Source of the DNA: Buchnera aphidicola (Lipaphis pseudobrassicae)
GTDB taxonomy: Bacteria; Pseudomonadota; Gammaproteobacteria; Enterobacterales; Enterobacteriaceae
DNA length: 56,107 bases
Assembly: GCF_005081185.1 (NCBI RefSeq)
Contig: NZ_CP034870.1
Location: 130,698 to 186,804 of the forward strand
Reading direction: 5' to 3'
In this document: positions 19,625 to 30,854 of the stretch, piece by piece
How positions within the stretch are numbered: position 1 is the first letter of the stretch
Layout of the letters: each line of letters starts with the position of its first letter
Position numbers and translations under genes: made by a program
The notes under the pieces: generated by a model
Told to the model about the DNA's origin: nothing
Seen by the model: the letters and a program-made list of their open reading frames with translations, nothing else
The model's database searches: none

Positions 19625-22600
19625 TTAAACAAAATATATTGTTTTATGAATGTCTTGAAGAGATTCTAAATTTTTTATAGGATCTTCATTTAGTGCCATA
19701 ACAGTTGCAAATGCACCATTTATAGTTGTATCGTAATGTACTTTATATTGCAGGGCACTACTACATATTAATTTAGAGTCTTTTATTCCCTGATGAGAAG
19801 ATGTGGTATTAACAATATATGCATATTCTCTATTTTTTAAACGATCTTGTATATGTGGACGTCCTTCATGTACTTTATTTACTATTCTAGAGGTAATTCC
19901 AGATTTTTTCAAAGCAATAGATGTACCTTTAGTAGCATCTATTTCAAATCCTAATTTTTTTAATTTAACTGCTAAGTTTATAATATGACTTTTATCATTA
20001 TCTCGAACTGAAAGAAGAACACGACCAGATTTTTTTATCTTAGTTTGAACACTTAACATTGCTTTAGAAAAAGCTTCTGAAAAATTTTTTCCAATACCCA
20101 TTACTTCTCCAGTAGAACGCATTTCTGGACCTAATATAGGATCGACTCCTTGAAATTTATCAAAAGGTAAAATAGCTTCTTTTACTGAAAAGTATGGAGG
20201 GATAATTTCTTTTATAAAACCTTGTTCTAATAGTGTTTTTCCATACATAACTCGTACGGAAATTTTTGCTAATGCAAGACCTGTTGCTTTAGAAACAAAT
20301 GGAACTGTTCTAGCCGCTCTTGGATTTACTTCAATAATATATACTTTTTCATTTTTGACAGCAAACTGTACATTCATTAACCCTTTTACAGATAATTCAA
20401 AAGCTAGTTTTTTTACTTGATCTCTAATTTTATTTTGAATTTTATTAGTTAAAGTATATGCAGGTAAAGAACATGCAGAATCTCCAGAATGAACTCCCGC
20501 TTGTTCAATATGTTCCATTATACCACCAATTAAGACTGTTTTTCCATCAGAAATTGCATCGACATCTACTTCTGTTGCATGATCTAAATATTGATCTAAT
20601 AAGATTGGTGCAGTATTTTTTTTATCTACCATAGTTTTAAAATATTTTTTTAAATTATGTGGTTCATAAACAATTTCCATTGCTCTTCCACCTAATACAT
20701 ACGATGGTCTTACCATAATTGGATAACCAATTTTTTCTGCTTCTTTATATGCTTCTTTTAAGCTTAATACTGTTGCATTTAAAGGTTGTTGTAGTTTTAA
20801 TTTATTCACAGTTTTTTGAAAACGATATCGATCTTCTGCTTTATCAATCGAATCTGAATTAGTTCCAATTATAGGAACTCCTTCTTTTTCGAACGCACGA
20901 GCTAGCTTTAATGGTGTTTGACCACCGTATTGAACAATTACTCCTTTTGGTTTTTCTATTCTAACGATTTCTAATACGTTTTCTAATGTGATTGGTTCAA
21001 AATAAAGTCTATCTGAAATGTCATAATCAGTAGATACTGTTTCAGGATTACAATTAATCATAATTGCTTCAAAGCCATCTTCTCGTAAAGCTTGAGCGGC
21101 ATGTACACAACAATAATCAAATTCTATACCTTGTCCTATTCTATTTGGACCGCCACCTAATATAATAATTTTTTTGGTATTTTTTGTTGGATGCGATTCA
21201 CATTCATCTTCCCATGTTGAGTACATGTATGCTGTCTCAGTTGAAAATTCAGCTGAACATGTATCAATTCTTTTATATACGGGATGTAAATTTAATTGAT
21301 AACGTAATTTTCTTATTTCACTTTCTTTCTTTTTCGTCAATATGGCAATACGTAGATCAGAAAAACCTTTTCTTTTTATAAAATAAAAAAAATTGTATTT
21401 CAACCCTGTAAATCCTACTTGAGTAATTTTTTTTTCTAATAAAATGATTTCTTCGATTTGTATTAGAAACCATGGATCGATTGATGTTAATTCAAAAACT
21501 TCTTTTACAGACATACCTGAACGGAATGCGTCTCCTATATACCAAATGCGTTCAGAACCAGCTTCTTTTAATTCACGTCTAATTTTTATTAAATATTCTG
21601 GATCGTGAGGAAAGATTTTTATTTCAAATCCACTAGAACCTACTTCTAAACCACGAATTGCTTTTTGTATAGATTCTTGGAAAGTACGTCCTATCGCCAT
21701 TACTTCTCCGACAGATTTCATTTGAGTAGTAAGTCTGTCATTACATCCTGAAAATTTTTCAAAATTAAATCTAGGAATTTTTGTTACTATATAATCTATT
21801 GATGGTTCAAAGGAAGCAGTAGTGTTTGTTCCTGTAATATCGTTTGCTAATTCATCTAATGTATATCCAACAGCTAATTTTGCAGCAATTTTTGCAATTG
21901 GAAATCCAGTAGCCTTAGATGCTAATGCAGAAGATCGAGACACTCTAGGATTCATTTCAATCACTATCATTCGACCATCTTTTGGATTAATTGCGAATTG
22001 TACATTAGAACCTCCAGTTTCTACTCCAATTTCTCTTAAAATTGACATAGAAGCGTTTCTCATTATTTGATATTCTTTATCAGTTAAAGTCTGTGCAGGT
22101 GCTACTGTGATTGAATCTCCCGTATGAATGCCCATAGGATCTAAATTTTCAATAGAACAAACAATAATACAATTATCGTTTTTATCTCGTACTACTTCCA
22201 TTTCGTATTCTTTCCAACCTATCAAGGACTCATCAATTAAAAGTTCTGTATTTGGTGATAATTTAAATCCTCTCTCACAAATTTCTTTAAACTCTTCATG
22301 ATTATATGCAATTCCTCCTCCACTTCCACCCATAGTAAAAGAAGGACGAATTATACATGGAAAACCAACGTTATTTAAAACTGAAAATGCTGTTTTCATA
22401 TTATGTGCAATTCCGCACTTTGCAGTTTCTAATTTTAATTTTTTCATTGATTTTTCAAATAATTTTCTATTTTCTGCTTTTTTAATTGCATCAACTGTAG
22501 CACCTATAATTTTTACTTTAAATTTATTTAAAATTCCTTTTTGATCTAATTTTAAAGCGCAATTAAGAGCTGTTTGTCCTCCCATAGTTGGAAGTAATGC

Positions 22601-22852
22601 ATCTGGTTTTTCTTTTTTAATTATTTTTTCTACGATTTTCCAATAAATTGGTTCAATATATGTCGCATCAGCCATGCATGGATCTGTCATAATAGTAGCT
22701 GGATTAGAATTAACAAGTATTATTCTGTATCCTTCTTCTTGTAATGCTTTACATGCTTGTGCACCAGAATAGTCAAATTCACATGCTTGACCGATTACTA
22801 TAGGACCTGCACCAAGAATTAAAATTGATTTTATGTCAGTAGATTTAGGCAT
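19625..22852 (-). CDS. carB: Carbamoyl-phosphate synthase large subunit
   Basis: Makes carbamoyl phosphate from bicarbonate, ATP and ammonia delivered by CarA; the product feeds arginine and pyrimidines. It is 1075 residues (E. coli 1073) and unusually well conserved for this genome. Two homologous halves are seen: first (about 1-400) with [32 protein letters not shown] and [18 protein letters not shown]; second (about 555-935) with [31 protein letters not shown] and [18 protein letters not shown]. The C-terminal allosteric domain (about 940-1075, UMP/ornithine) is complete. It is 27 bases after carA. Arginine supply to an insect host is the likely reason for its conservation (inference). Confidence 0.98.
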   Translation of the reverse strand: MPKSTDIKSILILGAGPIVIGQACEFDYSGAQACKALQEEGYRIILVNSNPATIMTDPCMADATYIEPIYWKIVEKIIKKEKPDALLPTMGGQTALNCALKLDQKGILNKFKVKIIGATVDAIKKAENRKLFEKSMKKLKLETAKCGIAHNMKTAFSVLNNVGFPCIIRPSFTMGGSGGGIAYNHEEFKEICERGFKLSPNTELLIDESLIGWKEYEMEVVRDKNDNCIIVCSIENLDPMGIHTGDSITVAPAQTLTDKEYQIMRNASMSILREIGVETGGSNVQFAINPKDGRMIVIEMNPRVSRSSALASKATGFPIAKIAAKLAVGYTLDELANDITGTNTTASFEPSIDYIVTKIPRFNFEKFSGCNDRLTTQMKSVGEVMAIGRTFQESIQKAIRGLEVGSSGFEIKIFPHDPEYLIKIRRELKEAGSERIWYIGDAFRSGMSVKEVFELTSIDPWFLIQIEEIILLEKKITQVGFTGLKYNFFYFIKRKGFSDLRIAILTKKKESEIRKLRYQLNLHPVYKRIDTCSAEFSTETAYMYSTWEDECESHPTKNTKKIIILGGGPNRIGQGIEFDYCCVHAAQALREDGFEAIMINCNPETVSTDYDISDRLYFEPITLENVLEIVRIEKPKGVIVQYGGQTPLKLARAFEKEGVPIIGTNSDSIDKAEDRYRFQKTVNKLKLQQPLNATVLSLKEAYKEAEKIGYPIMVRPSYVLGGRAMEIVYEPHNLKKYFKTMVDKKNTAPILLDQYLDHATEVDVDAISDGKTVLIGGIMEHIEQAGVHSGDSACSLPAYTLTNKIQNKIRDQVKKLAFELSVKGLMNVQFAVKNEKVYIIEVNPRAARTVPFVSKATGLALAKISVRVMYGKTLLEQGFIKEIIPPYFSVKEAILPFDKFQGVDPILGPEMRSTGEVMGIGKNFSEAFSKAMLSVQTKIKKSGRVLLSVRDNDKSHIINLAVKLKKLGFEIDATKGTSIALKKSGITSRIVNKVHEGRPHIQDRLKNREYAYIVNTTSSHQGIKDSKLICSSALQYKVHYDTTINGAFATVMALNEDPIKNLESLQDIHKTIYFV

Positions 22853-22879
22853 ATTTTTTCCCTAATTGATTACTGAATG

Positions 22880-24019
22880 TTAGTTTTTTTGAGAAGTAAT
22901 TAATTGAATAAAATTATCAAATAAATAAGAAGCATCATGTGGTCCAGGACTAGCCTCTGGGTGTCCTTGAAAACTAAAAGCGGGTTTATTAGTTAAAGCC
23001 AGGCCTTGTAACGTGCCATCAAAAAGAGAAGTATGTGTGATTTCTATATTATTTGGTATATTTTTGATGTCTACAGTAAAACTATGATTTTGAGATGTTA
23101 TAATAACACGGTTAGTTTTTATTTCCTTTACTGGATGATTCCCTCCATGATGTCCAAATTTCATTTTTTTAATTTTTGCACCACTAGCTAATGCAAGTAG
23201 TTGATGTCCTAAACATATTCCAAAAATTGGAATGTTAAATTTTAAAAAATTTTGAATTGCATTAATAGCATAAACACATGGTTGTGGATCACCTGGTCCA
23301 TTTGATAAAAAAATACCATCCGGAGACAAATTTAAGACAGTTTTTGCATCAGTAGTTGCAGGAACTATAGTTAAATAGCATCCTCTATCTACCAGCATAC
23401 GTAATATGTTTTTTTTAACTCCAAAATCATATACAACTACATGAAATAGAGCTTTTTCTTGTTTAATAGAAGTAAATATTTCTTTATTAAAAATAAAACT
23501 ACCTTCATTCCAATTGTAAATAAAATTAGTAGAAACTTTTTTAGCTAAATCTAAACCTTGCAAACTTAAAAATTGTTTAGCTTTATGTTGCGCTATAGAA
23601 TAATTTTCTTTTTTATCTTCTATAATACATCCATTTTGAGATCCGTTTTTTCGTAAAATACGAGTTAATTTTCTTGTATCAATATCAGATATTGCAACAA
23701 TCTTGTTTTCTTTTAAATAAGAAGAAAAGTCTTTTTTGTTTCTATAATTACTTGCAATTGGAGACAAATCACGTATGATTAGTCCTTTTGCATAAATTTG
23801 ATTTGATTCTTCATCATTAGAATTTGTTCCAACATTTCCAATATGAGGATGTGTTAGTGTTATAATTTGATGAGAGTAAGAAGGATCGGTAATTATTTCT
23901 TGATAACCAGTTATTGAAGTGTTAAAAACAACTTCACCTACAGTTATTCCATTAGCTCCAATAGATTGTCCGTGAAATTTAGTTCCATCTTCTAAAACCA
24001 GAACTGCTAATTGGTTCAA
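22880..24019 (-). CDS. carA: Carbamoyl-phosphate synthase small subunit (UUG start)
   Basis: Glutamine amidotransferase subunit that supplies ammonia to CarB. I place the start at the TTG at 24019: it gives [17 protein letters not shown], matching the E. coli N-terminus without a gap, and GGAGG (24025-24029) is 5 bases upstream. E. coli carA also starts with UUG. An in-frame ATG at 24031 would add four residues but would place the GGAGG inside its own coding sequence. Length 379 residues (E. coli 382). The class I amidotransferase triad is visible in [11 protein letters not shown] (Cys) and [13 protein letters not shown] (His, Glu). The N-terminal half has [19 protein letters not shown]. Confidence 0.95.
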   Translation of the reverse strand: MNQLAVLVLEDGTKFHGQSIGANGITVGEVVFNTSITGYQEIITDPSYSHQIITLTHPHIGNVGTNSNDEESNQIYAKGLIIRDLSPIASNYRNKKDFSSYLKENKIVAISDIDTRKLTRILRKNGSQNGCIIEDKKENYSIAQHKAKQFLSLQGLDLAKKVSTNFIYNWNEGSFIFNKEIFTSIKQEKALFHVVVYDFGVKKNILRMLVDRGCYLTIVPATTDAKTVLNLSPDGIFLSNGPGDPQPCVYAINAIQNFLKFNIPIFGICLGHQLLALASGAKIKKMKFGHHGGNHPVKEIKTNRVIITSQNHSFTVDIKNIPNNIEITHTSLFDGTLQGLALTNKPAFSFQGHPEASPGPHDASYLFDNFIQLITSQKN

Positions 24020-24180
24020 AACATCCTCCATTAAGAAAACAATTATTAATATTATTAATGCTTATATTTTATATTAACTAAAATTAGTATTTTTGTCTAT
24101 TATGACATAAAAAACATTTATTAAGTTTAAAAAGATTATAATTATTCAATATTTAATCAACAATAAAATATATTTTTTTG

Positions 24181-24990
24181 CTAAAATGACAGTACGTCCA
24201 TCATATTAAATAAACCTTTTTGTTTTTTATGAATCCATAATGCTGATTGTATAGCACCTTTTGCGAAAGATGCTCTATTAGAAGCAGTATGAGTGATTTC
24301 GATTTCTTCACCTTCAATAGAAAACATTACTGTATGTTTACCGACAATATTTCCTGATCGTATAATAGAAAATCCAATCTTGTTTTTTTCTCTTATTCCT
24401 GTTATACCTTTTGTATAATATATAGAATTTTGATTTAAATCCCATTTCATCACTTTAGATATTATTTTGCCGAGTGATAGAGCTGTACCTGAAGGAGCAT
24501 CTATTTTATTTCTATGATGATATTCAATAATGTTAATATCAGAATTTTTTCCTATAATTTTAGTAGTTTTTTTAATTAATTCAAACATTAAATTAATTCC
24601 TATGCTAAAATTTGATGATACGACCATAGCGATATTGTTAGAATATTGTTTTATAATTTCAAATTCTTTTTTCGAAAATCCAGTTGTTCCAATTACCATA
24701 TTTTTTTTAAATTTATTGCAATATTCTAAATGTTCTAGTGTACTATTTGTTGTTGTAAAGTCGATTAAAATGTCAAAATCATGTTTTTTTATGTTTAGTT
24801 CATCAGTTGTAAGAACACCTATTTTTCCTATCCCTATTATTTCTCCAATATCTTTATTAACAAGTGCATGCTTTTTTTTTAATAATGCTACTGTTAAAGA
24901 TGTATATTTATTTTTTTGTATTTCTTGAACAAGTTTTTGACCCATACGACCTATAGGACCACTAATTGCAATACGAGTTTTTTGATTCAT
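24181..24990 (-). CDS. dapB: 4-hydroxy-tetrahydrodipicolinate reductase
   Basis: NAD(P)H-dependent step on the lysine and diaminopimelate pathway. It is 269 residues (E. coli 273). N-terminal Rossmann motif ISGPIGRMGQKLVQEI (about 9-24), FDILIDFTTTNSTLEHL, GTTGFSKKEF, and the substrate and catalytic signature YHHRNKIDAPSGTALSLGK (about 157-175) are intact. It lies upstream of carA on the same strand with a 149-base gap, as in E. coli. Lysine is an essential amino acid for the host, and diaminopimelate is needed for peptidoglycan. Confidence 0.97.
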   Translation of the reverse strand: MNQKTRIAISGPIGRMGQKLVQEIQKNKYTSLTVALLKKKHALVNKDIGEIIGIGKIGVLTTDELNIKKHDFDILIDFTTTNSTLEHLEYCNKFKKNMVIGTTGFSKKEFEIIKQYSNNIAMVVSSNFSIGINLMFELIKKTTKIIGKNSDINIIEYHHRNKIDAPSGTALSLGKIISKVMKWDLNQNSIYYTKGITGIREKNKIGFSIIRSGNIVGKHTVMFSIEGEEIEITHTASNRASFAKGAIQSALWIHKKQKGLFNMMDVLSF

Positions 24991-25009
24991 ATTTTAATCC
25001 TTAATAAAT

Positions 25010-25954
25010 TTAATCTTTTTTGATTATCAGTAATTTTTTAGGAATTCTGAAAAATTTTTTTTCTTTAACTTTTATCATTTCGATATATTTATTAGCACCT
25101 ATATTTTTTAAATATTCCACTACTTCTTTTACTAATATTTCTGGTGCTGAGGCACCTGCTGTAATACCAATGCAATTAACATTTTTTAGCCATATTTTCT
25201 TAATATCACGAAAAGAATTAATGAGTATTGTAAATACACCTAATTCTTTTCCTAATTCTGTTAGACGATTAGAATTAGAAGAATTATTAGATCCTATAAC
25301 AAATATTATATCACTTATTTTAGATAAATAGTGAACTGCTTTTTGACGGTTAGTTGTTGCATAGCATATATCTTCTTTGAATGGACCAGTAATTTTTGGA
25401 AATTTTTTTTTCAAAGAAGAAATAATATTTTTTGTTTGTGAGATTGATAAGGTTGTTTGAGTGACGAAATTTAGTTTTTCAGTATTTTTAACTGTTAAAT
25501 TATCTACATCTGATATTGATTCAACAAGGTATATTTTTCCATTTTTATTTTCATATTGTCCTATTGTTCCTTCTACTTCAGGATGTCCTTTATGACCAAT
25601 AAGAATTGTTTCTATTCCTTTTTTACTACACGCTGAAACTTCTTTATGTACTTTTGTTACCAAAGGACAAGTGGCATTTAGAATAATTAATTTTTTTTTT
25701 ATTGCTTTTTTTACAATTTTTTTTGATACTCCATGAGCTGAAAATACAACTACTGAATTATCTGGAATTTGCGATATTTTCTCAACAAAAATCACTCCCT
25801 TTTTACGTAGTTCATTGATTACATATTGATTATGTACTAATTCATGTTTTACGTAAATTGTTTTTTTATATATTTTTAATGCATTTTCAACTATTGAAAT
25901 AGCCCTTTTAACACCAGCACAAAATCCTCTAGGATTAGCTAATATAATATTCAC
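25010..25954 (-). CDS. ispH: 4-hydroxy-3-methylbut-2-enyl diphosphate reductase
   Basis: Last step of the MEP isoprenoid pathway, an iron-sulfur enzyme giving IPP and DMAPP. It is 314 residues (E. coli 316). The three cluster cysteines are seen in NPRGFCAGVKRA (Cys12), NATCPLVTKVH (near 96) and DICYATTNRQ (near 197). Substrate-binding VKHELVHN, FSAHGVS, IGHKGHPEVEG and TTLS are also kept. ispE of the same pathway is at 53253-54125. It ends 19 bases before dapB; fkpB, which lies between lspA and ispH in E. coli, is gone. Confidence 0.97.
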   Translation of the reverse strand: MNIILANPRGFCAGVKRAISIVENALKIYKKTIYVKHELVHNQYVINELRKKGVIFVEKISQIPDNSVVVFSAHGVSKKIVKKAIKKKLIILNATCPLVTKVHKEVSACSKKGIETILIGHKGHPEVEGTIGQYENKNGKIYLVESISDVDNLTVKNTEKLNFVTQTTLSISQTKNIISSLKKKFPKITGPFKEDICYATTNRQKAVHYLSKISDIIFVIGSNNSSNSNRLTELGKELGVFTILINSFRDIKKIWLKNVNCIGITAGASAPEILVKEVVEYLKNIGANKYIEMIKVKEKKFFRIPKKLLIIKKD

Positions 25955-26048
25955 TTTATATATCTCTTGAAAATATAAATTTTGTATAGTATTTCAATTA
26001 AGTATTGAACAAAAAATGTTTTAATTTTTAAAAATTTAATTTTTAAAA

Positions 26049-26525
26049 TCAATAATTGATACGAGTTAAAATCAAAATTCCGAGGAAAATACTACAATCT
26101 GCAATATTAAATGTAGCAAAATGCCAGTCATTAATATGCATATCAATAAAATCAATTACAAAACCATATAAAACTCTATCGATCAAGTTTCCTATAGCTC
26201 CAGAAATAATTAAGGAATAAGCTATAATTTTATCTTTTTTTATTTTTTTTGATTTTATAATAATACTTGTCATGACTAATATAGTACAAATACTAACAGT
26301 TGATAAAAACCATCTTTGCCATCCCTCTTGATTAGATAAAAAACTAAATGCTGCACCATAATTATGAATGTGAGTCAAATTTAAAATCGAAAAAATTTTT
26401 TTTGTTTCATCAATTTTTATATGATTTGCTATCCAATTTTTACTGAATATATCTATTATAACAATCGATATTATTATAATTGTGTAAATCCATTTTTTTA
26501 TTCTTTTTAAATATTGAGTTTTCAT
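26049..26525 (-). CDS. lspA: Lipoprotein signal peptidase
   Basis: Inner-membrane aspartyl protease (signal peptidase II) that removes signal peptides from prolipoproteins. It is 158 residues (E. coli 164). Four hydrophobic segments are visible. The catalytic Asp motifs are GNLIDRVLYGFVIDFID and FATFNIADCSIFLG, and the HNYGAAFSFL block is kept. It overlaps ileS by one base (TAATG), so translation is probably coupled. Its retention implies that at least some lipoproteins are still made. Confidence 0.95.
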   Translation of the reverse strand: MKTQYLKRIKKWIYTIIIISIVIIDIFSKNWIANHIKIDETKKIFSILNLTHIHNYGAAFSFLSNQEGWQRWFLSTVSICTILVMTSIIIKSKKIKKDKIIAYSLIISGAIGNLIDRVLYGFVIDFIDMHINDWHFATFNIADCSIFLGILILTRINY

Positions 26526-29341
26526 TATGCGAAGATACGTATTTCACCGTCTCCTGTTGTATTTAAAATACAACGATTACAAATATCATTATTAATACAA
26601 ATTTTATCATTATTAAAATAATGCCAACAACGTAGACATTTTTTACCTTCAAATTTTTTTAAAAAAATTTTAAAATAAGCTATATTTTTACTTTTTTTTG
26701 TATTCATAGGTGCTGTTTTATAATTCTTGATTTTTACTTCAGATGTTAGAAATATAAATTTTAATTCTTTACTTAAAATTTTTAATTTATTTACTAATTC
26801 AGGTAAAAGATATAATGTTATAGAAGCTTCGAGAGAATTATTAATTACTTTACTTTTTATCAGTTCTTCTAAAAATTTATTTATCTCATTTTTAATTTTA
26901 ATTATTTCATTCCAAAATTTACAGTCAAATATATCATTATTATCTAAATGAAATAATTTATCGAACCATTCTTCTGTAAATACATATTGAGAATTATTTT
27001 GTGGTAAATAATTCCATATTTCATCTGCAGTAAAAGAGAGTATTGGTGCTATCCATCGTACAAGAGATTGAATTATATAATACATAGTTGTTTGACAACT
27101 ACGTCTCTCTCTACTATCTGCTTTTAAAGTGTATTGTCTATCTTTAATAATATCGAGATAAAAGGATCCCATTTCCATCGAACAAAAATACATGATTCGC
27201 TGTACTACTCCATGAAAGTTATATTGTTTATATAATGCAATAATTTCTTCTTGAACTGTTTTTGTATGACTTATAGCCCATTTATCTAAATGAATCATAT
27301 TATTCTTAGATATTATATCTTTTTTCGCATCAAAATCATTAATATTAGCTAATATAAAACGTGCAGTATTTCTAATTCTACGATATATATCTGATGTATT
27401 TTTTAATATTTCATCAGAAATTGAAATATCATGTGAATAATTAGAAGATGCTACCCATAATCTTAAAATATCTGCTCCTAATTTATTTATTATATTATTT
27501 GGACTAATAGTATTACCTATAGATTTAGACATTTTTTGTCCTTTTCCATCTACTACAAATCCATGTGTAAGAACTTCAGAATATGGCGCTTTCTTATTGA
27601 TTATAATTGATATTATAAGTGAAGACATAAACCAACCTCTATGTTGATCTGATCCTTCTAAGTACATATCAGCAGTATTTTTTTTATATTTTTTATTTTT
27701 ATAATTGATTGAAATATGTGTATTTCCTGATTCAAACCATACGTCTAATACATCTAAAAGTTTATCGTATAGCTGATATTCTTCTTTTAATATTTTTTTT
27801 AAATCTATTTCCCACCATGTTTTTATTCCTTCTATTTCTACTATTTTTGCTATTTTTTCCATTATTAAGTTTGTTTTTGGATGTATTTCTCCTGTTTTTT
27901 TATTTATAAAGATCGACATGGGTACTCCCCATTTTCTTTGTCTTGAAATACACCAATCGGGTCTTTTTTTGATCATTTCGCTTATTCTTGATTCTCCCCA
28001 TTCTGGTATCCAGAGTACTTTTTTGATCTCTTCTAAAGATGTAGAACGGAGTGCTTTATAATCTATTTTTATAAACCATTGAGGAGTTGCTCTATAGATG
28101 ATTGGACTTTTATGTCTCCAGCAATGTGGATAATTATGCGTTAAATATTCATTATGTAATAAACAATTTTTTTCAATTAATATTTTTATAATAATTGAAT
28201 TAGCTTGAAAAATATTCATACCATCTAATTTAGGATGTATATTAGAAATATAATTTCCATTATGATCTACTAAGTTACTTGTTTTAATGTTATATTTTTG
28301 ACTAATATTATAATCGTCTATTCCATGATCAGGTGCAGTGTGAACAGATCCTGTTCCTGATTCAAGTGTTACGTGTTTACCTAAAATAACAGGTAAATAA
28401 GTATTTTGAAGAAATGGATGTAAAAATATTGTGTATTCTAAATTTTTTCCCTTTATAGAATTTATTATTATCCATTTTTTTATTTGTAACTTATTTAGTA
28501 CGTGACTAACTAATTCTTTTGCAAGAATTAAATTATATTGCTTAGTTTCTACTAAAGAATATTGAAAATCTGGATGTATCGTAATAGCTCTACTAGATGG
28601 TAGAGTCCATGGTGTTGTTGTCCAAATAGGAAGATATATTTCTTTTTTATTTACATTTTTAAAATTAAATAGTTTTTCTAAGATAGATGTATTTTGACTT
28701 TTAAATGTAACTATTATTGAATCTGATATTTTTTTTGAATATTCAACTTCCGCTTCAGATAAAGATGAAGAACATTTAAGACACCAATATATAGGTTTAA
28801 AATCTTTATATAAGTATTTTTTTTTAATAATTTTAGATAATGTTCTAATTGTGTTAGCTTCGTTTTTAGAATCCATTGTTAGATAAGAATTGTTCCAATC
28901 ACCTATTATTCCTAATCTAAGAAAATCTTTTTTTTGTTTTTTAACTTGCATTTCAGCATACTTTCTACATTGTTCTTGAAATTTTAAAGTAGATGTTTTT
29001 TCACTATTAGAAATTATTTCTTCTACTTTTTGTTCAATAGGTAGTCCATGACAATCCCAAGATGGAATATAAGGTGCATCAAATCCTGATATATTTTTGA
29101 ACTTAATAATTATATCTTTTAATATTTTATTAACAGCATGTCCAATGTGAATATTTCCGTTAGCATATGGAGGCCCATCATGTAGAAAAAATATTTTTTT
29201 ATTTTCTTTTTTTTTCCTAATTAGTTTATATAGATTATGTTCATGCCATTTTTTTAAAATTTCAGGTTCTTTTTTAGCAAGATTACCTTTCATAGAAAAT
29301 TGCGTTTTAGGTAAGTTGAGTGTTTTTTTGTAATCATTCAT
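26525..29341 (-). CDS. ileS: Isoleucyl-tRNA synthetase
   Basis: Class I synthetase, 938 residues, as in E. coli. HIGH-type motif [15 protein letters not shown] (near 64), the KMSKS loop (near 602) and the C-terminal zinc site CLRCWHYF with CNRC are intact. The CP1 editing domain is largely kept: [18 protein letters not shown] and HGIDDYN, including the conserved Asp (E. coli 342). One CP1 residue differs: PANRAI of E. coli is PSSRAI, so Asn250 is Ser. The contrast with the ruined editing sites of ThrRS and PheRS in this window is striking. It follows ribF by 16 bases. Confidence 0.97.
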   Translation of the reverse strand: MNDYKKTLNLPKTQFSMKGNLAKKEPEILKKWHEHNLYKLIRKKKENKKIFFLHDGPPYANGNIHIGHAVNKILKDIIIKFKNISGFDAPYIPSWDCHGLPIEQKVEEIISNSEKTSTLKFQEQCRKYAEMQVKKQKKDFLRLGIIGDWNNSYLTMDSKNEANTIRTLSKIIKKKYLYKDFKPIYWCLKCSSSLSEAEVEYSKKISDSIIVTFKSQNTSILEKLFNFKNVNKKEIYLPIWTTTPWTLPSSRAITIHPDFQYSLVETKQYNLILAKELVSHVLNKLQIKKWIIINSIKGKNLEYTIFLHPFLQNTYLPVILGKHVTLESGTGSVHTAPDHGIDDYNISQKYNIKTSNLVDHNGNYISNIHPKLDGMNIFQANSIIIKILIEKNCLLHNEYLTHNYPHCWRHKSPIIYRATPQWFIKIDYKALRSTSLEEIKKVLWIPEWGESRISEMIKKRPDWCISRQRKWGVPMSIFINKKTGEIHPKTNLIMEKIAKIVEIEGIKTWWEIDLKKILKEEYQLYDKLLDVLDVWFESGNTHISINYKNKKYKKNTADMYLEGSDQHRGWFMSSLIISIIINKKAPYSEVLTHGFVVDGKGQKMSKSIGNTISPNNIINKLGADILRLWVASSNYSHDISISDEILKNTSDIYRRIRNTARFILANINDFDAKKDIISKNNMIHLDKWAISHTKTVQEEIIALYKQYNFHGVVQRIMYFCSMEMGSFYLDIIKDRQYTLKADSRERRSCQTTMYYIIQSLVRWIAPILSFTADEIWNYLPQNNSQYVFTEEWFDKLFHLDNNDIFDCKFWNEIIKIKNEINKFLEELIKSKVINNSLEASITLYLLPELVNKLKILSKELKFIFLTSEVKIKNYKTAPMNTKKSKNIAYFKIFLKKFEGKKCLRCWHYFNNDKICINNDICNRCILNTTGDGEIRIFA

Positions 29342-29357
29342 TATATTTTCTTTTTTT

Positions 29358-30305
29358 TTATTCTAAATTATGAAAAGTATTAAAATATGTTTTAACTTTT
29401 TTAATATCATTAAAGATTTGATTTTGAAGTTTTTCTATTGAAGAAAAATATAGTTCATCGCGTATTTTTTTAAATAAAATAACTTCTATATATTTTCCAT
29501 ATAAGTCTATTTTTGTATCAAATAAATAAACTTCAAGAATTCTTTTTTTTTCTATATTGAAAAAACTTGGTTTTATCCCAATATTGCATATTCCTAGAAA
29601 TTTTTTATTTGAAAAACAATTAACTTTTACTGCATACACACCATTGCTTAATAAAAATTTTTTATTTAAAATTATATTTGCTGTAGGATAACCTATCTTT
29701 TTCCCTATTGAATTTCCATGTACTACTCTTCCATGAACGCTAAATTGACGACCTAGAAATTGAGAAGCTAGTTTAATATCATTGTTTAATAATGCTTCTC
29801 TAATTTTGGTACTACTAATTTTTATATTATTTTTATATAAAGATTTGACTTTTACAACATGAAATGAGTATTGATCTCCTAATTTTTTTAGAAGATTAAT
29901 ATCTCCATTTCTTTGACATCCAAACTTGAAATCATCTCCTATTATTAAAAATTTTATGTTTAGTTTATTTATTAATATCTTTGTGATAAACTCTTTTGGA
30001 CATAAAGATTGAAAAGTTTTGTTAAATCTAATACATAACACTTTATCAATATTGTAAAAAATAATATTTTTTATTTTTTCACGAAAAGTTGTAATTCTAA
30101 TTGGAGCACTTTTTTTTTTAAAAAATTCTAATGGTTGAGGTTCAAATAAAATTATTACAGTTGTTATATTATACTTTTTTCCTATCATACGTGTATAAAA
30201 GAATAATTTTTTATGTCCTAAATGTATTCCATCAAAGTTTCCAATTGTAACAACTGATTTAGAATGAATTGCTTTAAGATTATTTATACCCCTTATAATT
30301 TGCAT
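29358..30305 (-). CDS. ribF: Bifunctional riboflavin kinase / FAD synthetase
   Basis: Converts riboflavin to FMN and then FAD. It is 315 residues (E. coli 313). The N-terminal FAD synthetase half has the nucleotidyl-transferase motif [16 protein letters not shown] (about 21-36) and [19 protein letters not shown] block ([16 protein letters not shown]). [13 protein letters not shown] joins to the C-terminal kinase half with [20 protein letters not shown] (about 190-210), NGVYAVKV and EVYLFD. First gene of ribF-ileS-lspA-ispH and divergent from rpsT, exactly as in E. coli. Confidence 0.96.
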   Translation of the reverse strand: MQIIRGINNLKAIHSKSVVTIGNFDGIHLGHKKLFFYTRMIGKKYNITTVIILFEPQPLEFFKKKSAPIRITTFREKIKNIIFYNIDKVLCIRFNKTFQSLCPKEFITKILINKLNIKFLIIGDDFKFGCQRNGDINLLKKLGDQYSFHVVKVKSLYKNNIKISSTKIREALLNNDIKLASQFLGRQFSVHGRVVHGNSIGKKIGYPTANIILNKKFLLSNGVYAVKVNCFSNKKFLGICNIGIKPSFFNIEKKRILEVYLFDTKIDLYGKYIEVILFKKIRDELYFSSIEKLQNQIFNDIKKVKTYFNTFHNLE

Positions 30306-30396
30306 TTTTGGATTAACCTATTTAAATAGAGTGATATTAATTTCTAAAAGTCATTTTTTTGAGAGATTTATTATTTTTTAGAAAATATCTCTTTTT

Positions 30397-30436
30397 AGTT
30401 TAATTTTTATATAAATAGTTTAATTCTTATATAAAT
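30397..30436 (+). repeat. 20-base tandem repeat upstream of rpsT
   Basis: A 20-base unit beginning AGTTTAATT is present twice in a row, at 30397-30416 and 30417-30436, with a single C/T difference; related shorter pieces continue to about 30465. It lies in the divergent ribF/rpsT promoter region about 70 bases before rpsT. It is probably a slippage duplication, possibly of a promoter segment, since each copy contains TATAAAT. Confidence 0.7.
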
Positions 30437-30506
30437 ATTCTTAGTATATTCTTATATATTAAATTTTCAAACAAATGTTTATTTTTTTAAATTTTAGAGG
30501 TGAAAA

Positions 30507-30776
30507 TTGGCTAATATTAAAGCTGCTAAAAAAGATGCTATAACATCTGAAAGACGTCGGAAAAAAAATGCTAGCAGACGTTCGATGATTCGAACTTTTA
30601 TAAAAAGAGTACGAATAGCTATTGCTTCTGGAACAAAAGAAATGGCAGAAGAGGCATATAAAAATATGCAACCTATTATTGATTCTCATGTGAATAAAGG
30701 TTTGATTCATAAAAATAAAGCAGCACGTTACAAATCTAATTTATCATTGCAAATTTCTAAAATGCATATGAGTTAA
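30507..30776 (+). CDS. rpsT: 30S ribosomal protein S20 (UUG start)
   Basis: Primary 16S-rRNA-binding protein of the small subunit, 89 residues (E. coli 87), very basic. The start is TTG at 30507 with GAGGTG at 30497-30502. It gives [12 protein letters not shown], matching S20 from residue 1, and no ATG nearby fits. E. coli rpsT also uses UUG, where it takes part in self-repression; the same is inferred here. Conserved blocks [15 protein letters not shown] and [14 protein letters not shown] are present. A hairpin terminator follows. Confidence 0.96.
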   Translation: MANIKAAKKDAITSERRRKKNASRRSMIRTFIKRVRIAIASGTKEMAEEAYKNMQPIIDSHVNKGLIHKNKAARYKSNLSLQISKMHMS

Positions 30777-30788
30777 ATATTCTAAATA

Positions 30789-30827
30789 AGTATTGCCTCT
30801 AATTCTTTGTTAAGAAGCAATACTTTT
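30789..30827 (+). terminator. Intrinsic terminator of rpsT
   Basis: AGTATTGC (30789-30796) pairs perfectly with GCAATACT (30817-30824) across a 20-base loop and is followed by TTT. It begins 12 bases after the rpsT stop and sits before the end of the convergent dnaJ. The short T run suggests moderate efficiency. Confidence 0.6.
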
Positions 30828-30854
30828 AAGAAGCAAAACTTTTGTACAAAAATG

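Noticed and set aside
24032..24180. Possible arginine or pyrimidine operator before carA
   Set aside because: The gap has A/T palindromes, but I could not match an ARG box or another known operator.
30459..30710. 83-codon frame on minus covering rpsT
   Set aside because: It lies antisense to the S20 gene, is Ser/Phe/His-rich as expected from the reverse of a Lys/Arg-rich gene, and has no recognisable family.
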